In this document: positions 24,086 to 33,010 of the stretch, one piece after another | Layout: each line of letters opens with the position of its first letter | How positions within the stretch are numbered: the stretch's first letter is position 1 | Source of the DNA: Cedecea neteri | GTDB lineage: Bacteria; Pseudomonadota; Gammaproteobacteria; Enterobacterales; Enterobacteriaceae | Assembly: GCF_000758305.1 (NCBI RefSeq) | Contig: NZ_CP009458.1 | Coordinates: 3,100,001 to 3,164,000 of the forward strand | Reading direction: 5' to 3' | DNA: 64,000 nucleotides | The notes under the pieces: generated by a model | What the model was told of the DNA's origin: nothing | Database searches by the model: none | What the model saw: only the letters and a program-made list of their open reading frames with translations | Position numbers and translations under genes: made by a program

Positions 24086-26107
24086 TTACTGACCGCCTGC
24101 CAGGGTTCCGGCGGGCGGTGCCTGTTCCAACTGGGACAGTGAGCAGTAAAGCCGCCAGATAATCCCCGCCAGTTCCCGCGCCGCCGGGTCGTGATGATGC
24201 GACAGCGTGTCGCACATTCTTTGCAGTTCTTTCAGTGATTCCGCCAGCGGCCTTTGCAGAACGCCTCGTTCACTCATCACGTCGCGAAGCGTATGCAGGC
24301 AAACGTCCCTTACCATCGACAGCGGATCGGAGCGCGTTTCCCACCCGCGCAGCTGCCAGACTACGTGCGAGCAGTTGAGCAGCACCACGCCCCAGCGCAG
24401 AAGCCAGCGGCGGGCGGCTTCTTCTTTACTGCTGCTAAGCTGGCTAATGTGGTGGTACACCAGCGACTCAAACTGGCTCTCGCTGTGTTGAGGTTTACGG
24501 CTGAGTTGGTCGATAAACCCGCGCCGCAGCGCCCGGATATGGCGGCGGCTTCTGCGGGTGTCGGAGCTGGGCCGCAGCACCGAAAAAGCCAGCCATGAAA
24601 TGCCCACGCCGAGAACTTTGGCGAGGTTGTCATTCATAAACCCGGCAAAGTCGTACACCGGCGGATTGCTGACCGCCAGAAACGATCCCATAAAGACAAT
24701 AAGCTGCCCCCAAAGTGCAGTGCGTTTTGCCTGCTGGAGTTTCAGTAACTGCATGGTGAGCAGCAGCGGCAGCAGGAAAACAAGGAACTGCCACAGCTGC
24801 GTGACCTGAATCATCAGGCCAAATTTCACCAGGAAACTGAACAGCGACAGCCAAAGCAGGGTGCGCATCAGCAATGTGAGCGAGCCGAGCGGCGAGGCGA
24901 CCGAAGAGTAGAGCACGCAGCTAATGGCGGCCAGCGACAGCGCGCCGCCGCCGGACTCCCACTGGGTGCCGATGCACCACGCGCCGGTGAGGACGATCGT
25001 CGCAAAGGTGCGCACGGCACTCCATAGCGCTTCGGCATTGTCGGTATGACGCGCCAGCGGCGGGGCTTCAGGCGGCGTAATCACCGACACCGGCGTGGCG
25101 TTTTCCAGCTCTCTTAGCCAGCGGCTGCTGTTGAGATAGAGCCAGCAGAAATAACGCAGGCGGTGCCAGAATGCCTGATGGCGATAATCGTCCTGCGAAT
25201 GAGGGGCGATTTGCTGCAGCAGCCTGGCGACGGTGTATTTATCTGCGTTGGGCTTGGCCAGCTCCCGCAGCAGGCTGTCCAGCACCGACCAGATATTGGC
25301 GGGCGCCTCCGGCCAGTTGAGCAGCATCCTGCGTAGGCTGGAAATGACGCTAGTCAGCCGGAGCTGCTGGTGGAGCAAATAGTTCAGCAGGTTGTTCTGG
25401 CGGCGGAAGCGGTAGTGACTCCAGAAAGCCTGAATGCGCAGCAGATTCATGGTCAGGATCTGGCCGATAATTCCTTCATGCGCGGTACGAATAGCGTCGG
25501 TGGTTTCCGGCTGCCAGAGCAGGCTGGCATGTTCTAGCAGTCGGGCGTGCATGTTCTTCAGCGCGCTAACCAGGGCGCTGCCGTCCGAGGTGCTGGGCAG
25601 CACCATCATCATAAAGCCGCCGCACAATATCCCGACCACCACTTCGCACACGCGAGCCTGGGCGATATCCCACAGCTCCGTTGATTCGACGGTATTGATC
25701 ATCGGGAAGGCAATAATGGCGGCAGTATACCCGGCGAGCATGAACGCGTAAGCCACGTTATTTTGAAAATGGCTGGAGGCCCAGGTACAGAGCGCCAGCC
25801 AGCTTGCCATCGCAAAGGTGAACAGCCAGGGATCGTTCAGCGCGTTGCCGGCAATCATTAACGAGGCCGCGGCACCGATAAAGCTGCCTGCGATTCGGCC
25901 CAGACTTTTGCTTATTACGCCACCAACGGTGGGGAAGCTCACCACGGCGGCGGAGGTCATGGCCCAATAGGGCTCATCCAGATTCAGGCCGTAGGCAATG
26001 GCCAGCGCCATACCCATAGCAATCGCGTTACGCAGCGCATAGCGCCATTGCCCGGCGGTGGCTTTTCCCCACGGCGTGTTATGCCACGCCAGAAAACTGA
26101 GATTCAT
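24086..26107 (-). CDS. ydhK: FUSC-family inner-membrane efflux protein YdhK
   Basis: 673 residues (E. coli 670). AaeB-type fusaric-acid-resistance protein with two blocks of about five or six membrane helices (about 20-170 and 365-510) separated by cytoplasmic domains. Forms a tripartite-like export system with the membrane fusion protein YdhJ and small membrane protein YdhI. Start overlaps the ydhJ stop by one base (TGATG). Substrate unknown; aromatic carboxylic acids are the usual cargo of the family. Confidence 0.93.
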   Translation of the reverse strand: MNLSFLAWHNTPWGKATAGQWRYALRNAIAMGMALAIAYGLNLDEPYWAMTSAAVVSFPTVGGVISKSLGRIAGSFIGAAASLMIAGNALNDPWLFTFAMASWLALCTWASSHFQNNVAYAFMLAGYTAAIIAFPMINTVESTELWDIAQARVCEVVVGILCGGFMMMVLPSTSDGSALVSALKNMHARLLEHASLLWQPETTDAIRTAHEGIIGQILTMNLLRIQAFWSHYRFRRQNNLLNYLLHQQLRLTSVISSLRRMLLNWPEAPANIWSVLDSLLRELAKPNADKYTVARLLQQIAPHSQDDYRHQAFWHRLRYFCWLYLNSSRWLRELENATPVSVITPPEAPPLARHTDNAEALWSAVRTFATIVLTGAWCIGTQWESGGGALSLAAISCVLYSSVASPLGSLTLLMRTLLWLSLFSFLVKFGLMIQVTQLWQFLVFLLPLLLTMQLLKLQQAKRTALWGQLIVFMGSFLAVSNPPVYDFAGFMNDNLAKVLGVGISWLAFSVLRPSSDTRRSRRHIRALRRGFIDQLSRKPQHSESQFESLVYHHISQLSSSKEEAARRWLLRWGVVLLNCSHVVWQLRGWETRSDPLSMVRDVCLHTLRDVMSERGVLQRPLAESLKELQRMCDTLSHHHDPAARELAGIIWRLYCSLSQLEQAPPAGTLAGGQ

Positions 26108-26964
26108 CAGGGCTGAACGCTAACGGTACAGGTGGTGCCCGATACGAGCGTCACGCCTTCAGGAATGGTATCCAGGCTAATGCGCACCGGCACGCGCTGC
26201 GCAAGGCGAACCCACGGCACGTTTGGCTTAATGTCAGGGACCAGGTCGCTGTCGCTTTCGATACTTTGGTCGTAGATGGCGCGGCCAATACTTTCTACTT
26301 TGCCGCTCAGCTTTTGGTTGCCGTTGTACAGCACGATCTGCACGGTATTACCCGGCTGAATGCGTCGCAGCTTGGTCTCTTCGAAATAGCCCACCACGTA
26401 AAACGAGTGGCTGTCTACCAGCGCAAAGACCGGCTTTCCTTCGCTGGCATAGTTCCCGACCCTTGAGGTCAGGTTCGTGACCCAGCCATCCACCGGGGCG
26501 GTGACCGTGGTTTGCGAAAGCTGCCACTGGGCCTGCTCCAGCGTGGCCTGGGCGACTTTCACCGCCGCCTGCATCGCTTTGACGTTAATGTTGGCGGTGT
26601 CCATGTCTTCGGCAGAAATGTAATTGCGGGGCAGGTTCTGGCGACGGTTCGCCTCGTTGCTGGCTTTGGCCAGATCGGACTGGGCCTTCGCCAGCTGCGC
26701 CTCGGCATTCAGCACCGCAATGTGGTAAGGCGTGGCGTCGAGGGTGAACAGCGTCGTGCCTTTATTCACGAACTGGTTATCCTTCACGCTCAGGCTAACG
26801 ATGGTCCCGGACACCTGCGGCGTGATGCTGACCTGCTCGGCGCGCACTTTACCGTCCCGCGTCCAGGGTGACTGCATGTAGTAGTTCCATAAGAGCCAGC
26901 CCGCCAGCAGTGCGGCGGCAAAAACGATGAGGGTGGAAAAGTATTTTATTGTTTTGAGATTCAT
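26107..26964 (-). CDS. ydhJ: HlyD-family membrane fusion protein YdhJ
   Basis: 285 residues, E. coli length. N-terminal membrane anchor (about 8-27), then the biotinyl-lipoyl half motifs (GTIVSLSVKDNQFVNKGTTLFTLD and VDGWVTNLTSRVGNYASEGKPVFALVD) flanking an alpha-hairpin. Links the inner-membrane YdhK to an outer-membrane channel. Four bases after ydhI. Confidence 0.94.
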   Translation of the reverse strand: MNLKTIKYFSTLIVFAAALLAGWLLWNYYMQSPWTRDGKVRAEQVSITPQVSGTIVSLSVKDNQFVNKGTTLFTLDATPYHIAVLNAEAQLAKAQSDLAKASNEANRRQNLPRNYISAEDMDTANINVKAMQAAVKVAQATLEQAQWQLSQTTVTAPVDGWVTNLTSRVGNYASEGKPVFALVDSHSFYVVGYFEETKLRRIQPGNTVQIVLYNGNQKLSGKVESIGRAIYDQSIESDSDLVPDIKPNVPWVRLAQRVPVRISLDTIPEGVTLVSGTTCTVSVQP

Positions 26965-26968
26965 TGCG

Positions 26969-27205
26969 TTACCACATCACCAAAAGAGCCATGCCGGCGC
27001 TGACAGACAGCGCGAAAAGGGATAAGTCCATCAACGTGGGGTGCCAGATTTCACCGGAATAAATCCAGTCGCGCAGCAAACGGTGGACGACCAGCCAGAT
27101 AAAAAAGCCGACAAACACGGCCTTGAACAGCGGGGGAAAGTAGACCGATGCCCCGACCACAAGATCCTGAAGCGGGAAGCCGGACGGGCTAAAAGTGAGA
27201 CTCAC
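26969..27205 (-). CDS. ydhI: DUF1656 small membrane protein YdhI
   Basis: 78 residues from a GTG at 27205 (AAGGA upstream), equal to E. coli YdhI length; a longer in-frame ATG at 27253 gives a basic leader not found in the family. Two membrane segments (VYFPPLFKAVFVGFFIWLVV and LSLFALSVSAGMALLVM). AaeX-type partner of the FUSC pump. First gene of ydhIJK, divergent from slyA, which represses or activates such operons in relatives. Confidence 0.9.
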   Translation of the reverse strand: MSLTFSPSGFPLQDLVVGASVYFPPLFKAVFVGFFIWLVVHRLLRDWIYSGEIWHPTLMDLSLFALSVSAGMALLVMW

Positions 27206-27350
27206 GTAGTGATAATCCTTTAAAAAACGGGGGTGACTGCCGTTTCCCCTCACTTAGATGTAGAATAAAAGTATAGCTGGTTGCATAACTTCAGTGAAAG
27301 TAAGGGATTTGTTTTTAACAATTAATGCCTGCACAATAGTCTAAAATCAG

Positions 27351-27356
27351 TATAAT
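27351..27356 (+). promoter_or_regulatory. slyA promoter -10
   Basis: Perfect TATAAT ahead of slyA; the -35 is poor. The start point would fall inside the adjacent SlyA box, fitting autorepression. Confidence 0.6.
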
Positions 27357-27359
27357 AAG

Positions 27360-27371
27360 TTAGCAAGCTAA
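27360..27371. promoter_or_regulatory. SlyA autoregulatory box
   Basis: TTAGCAAGCTAA, the exact SlyA consensus inverted repeat, four bases downstream of the -10 box and overlapping the probable start of slyA transcription. The gap also carries the ydhI promoter. Confidence 0.85.
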
Positions 27372-27387
27372 TTATAAGGAGATGAAA

Positions 27388-27828
27388 TTGGAATCGCCAT
27401 CGCCATTAGGTTCGGATCTGGCCCGCCTGGTACGCATCTGGCGTGCGCTGATTGACCATCGCCTGAAACCTCTGGAATTGACACAGACACACTGGGTAAC
27501 GCTGCATAATATTCATCAGCTGCCGCCAGATCAGTCACAGATTCAGTTGGCTAAAGCGATCGGCATTGAGCAGCCATCACTGGTTCGTACGCTCGATCAA
27601 CTCGAAGAAAAAGGGTTAATCTCGCGTAAAACCTGTGCGAATGACCGTCGGGCAAAACGGATTAAATTGACCGAGCAGGCCGCGCCTATCATTGAAAAGA
27701 TGGAAGGCGTTATTAACGAAACGCGAGGAGAAATCCTGTCGGGTATTACTCGCGAAGAGCAGGCGCTGTTAAGCAGCCTGATTAGCCGGCTTGAGCAAAA
27801 TATTATTGAGCTACAAAACCGGGATTAA
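27388..27828 (+). CDS. slyA: MarR-family regulator SlyA
   Basis: 146 residues from a TTG at 27388 with AAGGAG six bases before it; the ATG at 27382 abuts the ribosome site and is less likely, and Salmonella SlyA is known to start at TTG. Winged HTH around residues 50-100 (IQLAKAIGIEQPSLVRTLDQLEEKGL). Dimeric, counteracts H-NS silencing and responds to aromatic carboxylates. Compared with E. coli, the N-terminus has two extra residues (SP), caused by a six-base tandem duplication TCGCCA. Divergent from ydhIJK. Confidence 0.95.
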   Translation: MESPSPLGSDLARLVRIWRALIDHRLKPLELTQTHWVTLHNIHQLPPDQSQIQLAKAIGIEQPSLVRTLDQLEEKGLISRKTCANDRRAKRIKLTEQAAPIIEKMEGVINETRGEILSGITREEQALLSSLISRLEQNIIELQNRD

Positions 27829-27845
27829 TCTCCCTGTTTGAACCA

Positions 27846-27880
27846 AAGCCTCGCGGCTTCTCCTGCGGGGCTTTTTTTTA
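27846..27880 (+). terminator. slyA terminator
   Basis: Stem AAGCCTCGC/GCGGGGCTT followed by T7, 18 bases after the slyA stop. Confidence 0.85.
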
Positions 27881-28011
27881 CCTGACGATCCACTGATGAG
27901 GAAAATAGGCACCCGGTAGCAAATTGTTGAGCAGGCGTGTGAGTTTGTTTATCTCTATTTCAGAAGTCTAAATGTAAATTAATTGTTTCTCACCGTCGTC
28001 TCCCGCTTTTA

Positions 28012-28049
28012 ATAATGCAGGCATGTTTATAACAATGAGCCTGCATTAT
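28012..28049. repeat. 11-bp inverted repeat over the first start codon of the sulfur operon
   Basis: ATAATGCAGGC at 28012-28022 and GCCTGCATTAT at 28039-28049 are perfect complements separated by 16 bases. The right arm includes the A and T of the first ATG (28048). Could be a binding site for a dimeric regulator or an mRNA hairpin that hides the start. Confidence 0.75.
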
Positions 28050-29049
28050 GTCTTATCGCATCAGTATCCTGGATAAAAGCCCGCTTGCGCCCGACGACAG
28101 CGCGACGGATGCCCTGGCCCGTACGCTGCATCTCGCACAGCAGGCAGAAACCTGGGGCTATCACCGTTTTTGGCTGGCGGAGCACCACAACACGCCCCAG
28201 CTTGCCAGTCCTTCACCGGAAGTGCTGATTGCCTGGATTGCCGGGCAGACTCGCCGAATTCGCGTGGGCTCCGGCGGCGTGATGCTCCAGCATTACAGCC
28301 CTTACAAAGTGGCTGAAAACTTCAACCTGCTGTCTTCCCTTGCACCAGGCCGCATCGATCTTGGCGTAGGAAAAGCACCGGGCGGCTTGCCGCTTTCGAC
28401 GCAGGCGCTGCAGCACGGGCAATCGCCGACGGTAAAAGGCAGCTTTGATGAACAGCTCACGCAGCTTGACGACTGGCTCTCGCGACGTGAACCCGCGACG
28501 GACGAAAGCGTTCGCGCCACGCCGCTACCGGCCCAGCGCCCGGAAGGTTTTTTATTAGGCGCAAGCCTGCAAAGCGCCCGACTGGCGGCCAGCCTGGACT
28601 GGAACTTTGTTTTTGCCGCCCATTTGAACGGCGATAAAACGTTGCTGCGCGACGTAGTGACCGACTGGAAAAAGAACAGCCGCCGCGACGTGCTGGTGGC
28701 CGTGCAGGCTATCGTGGCGCGGGATGCCGGACGTGCGGAAGAGCTTGCCCGCCAGGTTGAAATCTGGGGCGTGGAGCTGGAAAACGGCCAGCGCGTGAGC
28801 GTGGCAAGCGAAGAGCAGGCCCACAGTTTTGCCCGCCAGTCCGGCAGTACGCTGCGTAGCCTGACGCGACGTGAACCTTCGTTGTTAAAAGGCACACCTG
28901 AAACGGTGCGGGAAGCGCTTCAGGCGCTGCACGCAGAGTACGGCATCGATGAATTTATTATTGATACGCCGGTGGCAGAAGGGGCTGAGCGCCTGGCTTC
29001 TCTTCAGTTGCTGGCAGAAGCGCATACAGTAGCGGAGGTGGCTGTATGA
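28048..29049 (+). CDS. LLM-class flavin-dependent monooxygenase (CmoO/YtmO-like)
   Basis: 333-residue bacterial-luciferase-like protein; N-terminal pattern ILDKSPLAPDDSA, FWLAEHHNTPQLASPSPEVL and VGSGGVMLQHYSPYKVAE is that of the single-component-named MsnO8/YhbW/YtmO group. Uses FMNH2 supplied by a separate reductase and O2. First gene of an eight-gene operon; its stop overlaps the next start (ATGA). By context it would attack a sulfur-containing substrate; in B. subtilis ytmO has the same partners. Function in this host is inferred. Confidence 0.85.
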   Translation: MSYRISILDKSPLAPDDSATDALARTLHLAQQAETWGYHRFWLAEHHNTPQLASPSPEVLIAWIAGQTRRIRVGSGGVMLQHYSPYKVAENFNLLSSLAPGRIDLGVGKAPGGLPLSTQALQHGQSPTVKGSFDEQLTQLDDWLSRREPATDESVRATPLPAQRPEGFLLGASLQSARLAASLDWNFVFAAHLNGDKTLLRDVVTDWKKNSRRDVLVAVQAIVARDAGRAEELARQVEIWGVELENGQRVSVASEEQAHSFARQSGSTLRSLTRREPSLLKGTPETVREALQALHAEYGIDEFIIDTPVAEGAERLASLQLLAEAHTVAEVAV

Positions 29050-30167
29050 CGTTCGCTCAGCAGCTTATTGACTGGCGCCGGGAGCTGCATCGGTTCCCTG
29101 AATTGTCCCTTGAAGAAGTCGAAACCACGTCACGCATCCGCGACTGGCTGCAAAGCGCGGGTATCCGCCTGTTGCCGTATTCGCTACAAACTGGCGTTGT
29201 GGCGGAGATTGGCGAAGGTGAGAAAGCGATTGCGCTGCGGGCCGATATCGACGCGCTGCCCATTGAAGAAACCAGCGGCGTAGCCTTTAGTTCGCAGAAT
29301 CCGGGCGTGATGCACGCCTGCGGGCATGACATTCACAGCAGCGTGATGCTGGGCGCGGCACTGCTGCTTAAGCAGCACGAAGCGCAGCTTAACGGCCGGG
29401 TTCGCATTCTGTTTCAGCCCGCTGAGGAGCGTTTCGGTGGGGCAACCACGCTAGTCAAGGCCGGTGTGCTGGAGGGGATCTCTGCCATTTTTGGCATGCA
29501 CAATGAGCCAAATCTGCCTGTCGGGGCGTTTGCCACACGCGGCGGCCCGTTCTATGCCAACGTTGACCGGCTGGTCATCCAGGTGCGGGGCAAAGGAGCG
29601 CACGCGGCGCGCCCGCATGAAGGCCAGGATGCCATTTTGCTCGCCAGCCAACTGGTGACTCTGCTGCAAAGTATCACCAGCCGTGAGGTCAACACGCTGG
29701 ATTCAGCCGTGCTGAGCATTACCCGTATTGCGGGCGGTAACACCTGGAACGTGTTGCCGGAAAGCGTTGAACTGGAAGGTACGCTGCGCACCCACAGCGC
29801 CAGCGTGCGAGAGGCGGTTAAAGCTCGCGTTATTGAGATTGCGGCCGGTCTTGCCAGCGCCTTTGGGGCGGAAATCGACGTCATCTGGCACCTGGGGCCA
29901 GATGCGCTGGTTAACGATGAGCGCTGGGCAGCATTTGCCAGCGAAGTTGCCGCCGTAGAAGGTTACACCACGCATCATGCAGATCTGCACCTGGGAGGCG
30001 AGGATTTTGCTGTTTATCTCCAGCATATTCCCGGCGCGTTTGTCAGCATCGGCAGCGACAGCCGCTACGGGCTTCATCATCCGGCCTTCGATCCCGATGA
30101 AAGATTGATTGAACCCGCGGCACGTTATTTCGCCCGGTTAGCCCAATCGGCGCTACAACAACTTTAA
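29046..30167 (+). CDS. M20-family amidohydrolase / N-acyl-amino-acid deacylase (SndA/YxeP-like)
   Basis: 373 residues of the hippurate-hydrolase/HipO M20D group. Metal-site motifs: HACGHDIHSS (about 97-106), PAEERFGG with catalytic Glu (about 134), HAARPHEG (about 184) and LHLGGEDFAVY (about 317). Removes an acyl group from an amino acid nitrogen in the cytosol. In the S-substituted-cysteine salvage systems of Bacillus this step frees cysteine from N-acetyl derivatives. Translationally coupled to the gene before it. Confidence 0.88.
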   Translation: MTFAQQLIDWRRELHRFPELSLEEVETTSRIRDWLQSAGIRLLPYSLQTGVVAEIGEGEKAIALRADIDALPIEETSGVAFSSQNPGVMHACGHDIHSSVMLGAALLLKQHEAQLNGRVRILFQPAEERFGGATTLVKAGVLEGISAIFGMHNEPNLPVGAFATRGGPFYANVDRLVIQVRGKGAHAARPHEGQDAILLASQLVTLLQSITSREVNTLDSAVLSITRIAGGNTWNVLPESVELEGTLRTHSASVREAVKARVIEIAAGLASAFGAEIDVIWHLGPDALVNDERWAAFASEVAAVEGYTTHHADLHLGGEDFAVYLQHIPGAFVSIGSDSRYGLHHPAFDPDERLIEPAARYFARLAQSALQQL

Positions 30168-30214
30168 CTCTAATTAGCGACGGCGGATTTTAACGATCCG
30201 CATAAGGATGAAGC

Positions 30215-31528
30215 ATGTCTGCAACACGACAATTACGACTGGGTACGATATTACATGGCGCGTCGGGAAATATGTCAGCCTGGCGCCATCCTGCTGCGAT
30301 AGCGGATGCCAGCATTAATTTTGAATTCGTCAAACAAACGGCATTCAAAGCGGAAGAGGGGAAGCTGGATTTTATTTTTGTCGCCGACGGGCTTTATATT
30401 AACGAGAAATCTATCCCGCACTTTTTAAATCGCTTTGAGCCGCTGACGGTATTATCTGCCCTGGCGAGCGTGACGAAGCATTTGGGCCTGGTGGGGACAT
30501 TGTCGACCTCCTATAGCGACCCTTTTACCACGGCGCGCCAGTTTGCGAGTCTCGATCACCTGAGTAATGGCCGCGCAGGCTGGAACGTGGTCACTTCTCC
30601 GCTGGAGGGCTCGGCTAAAAACTTCTCCAGAACCCAACATCCTGAACACGCACTGCGCTATCGCATCGCCGATGAATACCTGGACGTCGTGAAGGGGCTT
30701 TGGGATTCATGGGAAGAAGATGCTTTTGTGCGAAATAAAGAGAGCGGGCAGTTTTTTGCCCCTGAAAAGCTGCACGCGCTCAATCATCAGGGCGATTTCT
30801 TTCAGGTCGCCGGGCCGCTGAACATAGGCCGTACACCGCAGGGCAGGCCCATTATTTTCCAGGCCGGGGCCTCGGAAGACGGCAAAAAGCTGGCGGCAAA
30901 ACATGCCGATGCCATATTCACTCATCATGAATCACTCAGTGAGGCGAAAGCCTTCTACCGGGATGTAAAAAACCAACTGGAAGGGCAAGGCCGCGAGGCT
31001 GATTCGCTTCACATCTTCCAGGGTGTGAGCGTCATTGTTGGCATCGACGCCGAGGACGCCGAACGGCAGTACCAGACCACCGCCGCGCTGGTGTCCATCG
31101 CCGATGCTCTGAATTATCTCGGCCGCTATTTCGAACACCATGACTTTAGTCAGTACCCGCTGGACGAACCTTTCCCGGACATCGGTGACCTGGGCCAGAA
31201 CAGCTTCCGCAGCACCACCGATGAGATCAAACGCAACGCCCGCGAGCGTGGGTTAACCCTGCGCCAGGTCGCCCTTGAGGCCGCCAGCCCAAGGCCACGT
31301 TTTTCCGGTTCGCCGGAACAGGTGGCGGACGGCCTGCAGCAGTGGTTTGACGAGCGAGCGGCGGACGGATTCATCATCCAGGGTGGCACCCCGGACACCT
31401 TCCCGCGTTTCGTGGAGCAGGTTGTACCGGTGCTTCAGGCTCGCGGCCTGTTCCGCACCGAATACCCCGGCACCACGCTGCGCGAAAGCTTTGACCTTGC
31501 GCAACCCGAAAATCGCTACGGCAAATAA
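30215..31528 (+). CDS. NtaA/SnaA/DszA-family flavin monooxygenase (CmoJ/YxeK-like)
   Basis: 437 residues with the family fingerprints LGTILHGASGNMSAWRHP, EFVKQTAFKAEEGKLDFIFVADGLY, GWNVVTSPLEGSAKNFSR, and IIFQAGASEDGKKLAAKHADAIF. FMNH2-dependent, two-component type (the flavin reductase is not in the operon). Relatives act on nitrilotriacetate, dibenzothiophene sulfone or, in B. subtilis YxeK/YtnJ, on N-acetyl S-substituted cysteines, splitting the C-S bond. AAGGATG precedes the start; 47 bases from the deacylase. Confidence 0.9.
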   Translation: MSATRQLRLGTILHGASGNMSAWRHPAAIADASINFEFVKQTAFKAEEGKLDFIFVADGLYINEKSIPHFLNRFEPLTVLSALASVTKHLGLVGTLSTSYSDPFTTARQFASLDHLSNGRAGWNVVTSPLEGSAKNFSRTQHPEHALRYRIADEYLDVVKGLWDSWEEDAFVRNKESGQFFAPEKLHALNHQGDFFQVAGPLNIGRTPQGRPIIFQAGASEDGKKLAAKHADAIFTHHESLSEAKAFYRDVKNQLEGQGREADSLHIFQGVSVIVGIDAEDAERQYQTTAALVSIADALNYLGRYFEHHDFSQYPLDEPFPDIGDLGQNSFRSTTDEIKRNARERGLTLRQVALEAASPRPRFSGSPEQVADGLQQWFDERAADGFIIQGGTPDTFPRFVEQVVPVLQARGLFRTEYPGTTLRESFDLAQPENRYGK

Positions 31529-31548
31529 AACAAATAAAGAGAAAAACT

Positions 31549-32481
31549 ATGCAAAAAACATCCCTGCTGCTGGCTATCGCACTGGCGTGGACGCCGCTTA
31601 CCTGGGCGAACGACGTGACCATTAACGGCACCGGCGTGAGCCTGGAGGCCAACAAAGCGCCGATCAATACCGCTAAAAATCCTCAGGCCATCGCCCAGCT
31701 ACCCAAAGATTATCGATTTGCCGTTCCCGGTAAGTTTACCGTGGCAGTGGCGGCGCTCAATTCGCCGCCGCTGACGGTTTTTTCTGATGACAATAAAACC
31801 CTGCTCGGCAGCGAAGTCGACATTGCCCGCCTGGTTGCCGACAGCCTTGGGCTGGAGCTGAACGTGGTTCCGACCTCCTGGGAGGACTGGCCGCTCGGCG
31901 TGGCGTCGGGGAAATATGATGCCGCGATCAGCAATATTACCGTCACCAAAGATCGCAAAGAGAAGTTCGATTTCGCCACCTACCGCAAAGACTCGCTGGG
32001 CTTTTACGTGAAAGCGAACAGCCCGATCAAGTCGCTGGCCCATGCGGAAGATATCGCCGGATTACGTATTGTCGTAGGTTCCGGCACCAATCAGGAAGCT
32101 ATCCTGCTGGCGTGGAATGCGGAAAACGAGAAAAAAGGGCTGAAGCCGTTTACGCCGGTCTACACCAAAGATGATGCTGCGCTAACGCTGGCGCTGCAGT
32201 CCGGGCGGGCCGATGCCTGGTTTGGGCCGAACGTGACCGGAGCCTGGAAAGCGGCGCTGACCGGCAAAACGAAGCTGGTGGGCAGCGTGGACGGCGGCTG
32301 GCCGAAAGCGGCGCACATTGCGGTGACGCTGAAAAAAGGCAGCGGCCTGGTGGAACCGGTGCAGACGGCGCTCAACGGCGCGATTCAGCAGGGCGACTAC
32401 GACAAAGTTTTAAAGCGCTGGGGCGAGGACGTGGAACGTATTCCTGCCTCGGAAGTTAATCCCGCCGGTTTAGGCGATTGA
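31549..32481 (+). CDS. ABC transporter substrate-binding protein 1, polar amino acid type
   Basis: 310 residues; Sec signal peptide ending TWA (residue 20). Type 2 periplasmic-binding fold of the PAAT family (YRFAVPGKFTVAVAALNSPP start, then GSEVDIARLVADSLGLEL and GKYDAAISNITVTKDRKEKFDFATY). Paralogue of the binding protein at the end of the operon. Delivers its ligand, probably an S-substituted cysteine or cystine-like compound, to the permease encoded two genes on. Only 20 bases after the monooxygenase. Confidence 0.9.
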   Translation: MQKTSLLLAIALAWTPLTWANDVTINGTGVSLEANKAPINTAKNPQAIAQLPKDYRFAVPGKFTVAVAALNSPPLTVFSDDNKTLLGSEVDIARLVADSLGLELNVVPTSWEDWPLGVASGKYDAAISNITVTKDRKEKFDFATYRKDSLGFYVKANSPIKSLAHAEDIAGLRIVVGSGTNQEAILLAWNAENEKKGLKPFTPVYTKDDAALTLALQSGRADAWFGPNVTGAWKAALTGKTKLVGSVDGGWPKAAHIAVTLKKGSGLVEPVQTALNGAIQQGDYDKVLKRWGEDVERIPASEVNPAGLGD

Positions 32482-32491
32482 GGAGGCGTGT

Positions 32492-33001
32492 ATGAGCGAA
32501 CATTTTCGTATCTTGTCCCCTGAAGCGCCGGAGCTTCAGTCGATCATTAGCGGCCTGTTTGGCGAGTATGCCGCCCGCTACGGGGATTTTTTCTCGCGTG
32601 ATGCTGAAGTGGAGCTGACCGAATGGTATCTGCCGCCGCAGGGTATTTTTATCGTGCTGGAGCGCGAGGGCGAAATTATTGCCACCGGGGCCTACAAGCC
32701 CTACGACCAGAAAACTGCTGAGATCAAACGTATCTGGACGAAAAGTACGCTGCGCAAGCAGGGCCTGGCTGGACGAGTGGTTCGCGAACTGGAGCGTCTG
32801 GCCCTTCAGGCTGGCTACAGCCGCATCTATCTCACCACCGGCTTTCGTCAGCCGGAGGCCGTCAGGCTTTATCTGAGCGAAGGTTACGATCCGCAGTTCA
32901 GCCTTGAGGTTGATCCCGAAACGTTCAGCCAGCCGCCCTACGACGGGCGGCTGCGGTTCACCAAAATCTTAGCGCTGGAAAGCCTGAGTAAAACGGCCTG
33001 A
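32492..33001 (+). CDS. GNAT acetyltransferase (SnaA/YxeL-like)
   Basis: 169 residues; acetyl-CoA loop in IWTKSTLRKQGLAGRVVRELERLA (about 84-107, Q/RxxGxG/A type) and C-terminal GFRQPEAVRLYLSEGYDP. Strong ribosome site AGGAGG. Within the operon it fits the N-acetyltransferase that protects S-substituted cysteine before oxidation, as YxeL/YtmI do in B. subtilis. Placed between the first binding protein and the permease, which argues that it serves the same pathway. Confidence 0.85.
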   Translation: MSEHFRILSPEAPELQSIISGLFGEYAARYGDFFSRDAEVELTEWYLPPQGIFIVLEREGEIIATGAYKPYDQKTAEIKRIWTKSTLRKQGLAGRVVRELERLALQAGYSRIYLTTGFRQPEAVRLYLSEGYDPQFSLEVDPETFSQPPYDGRLRFTKILALESLSKTA

Positions 33002-33010
33002 GGAGCGACG

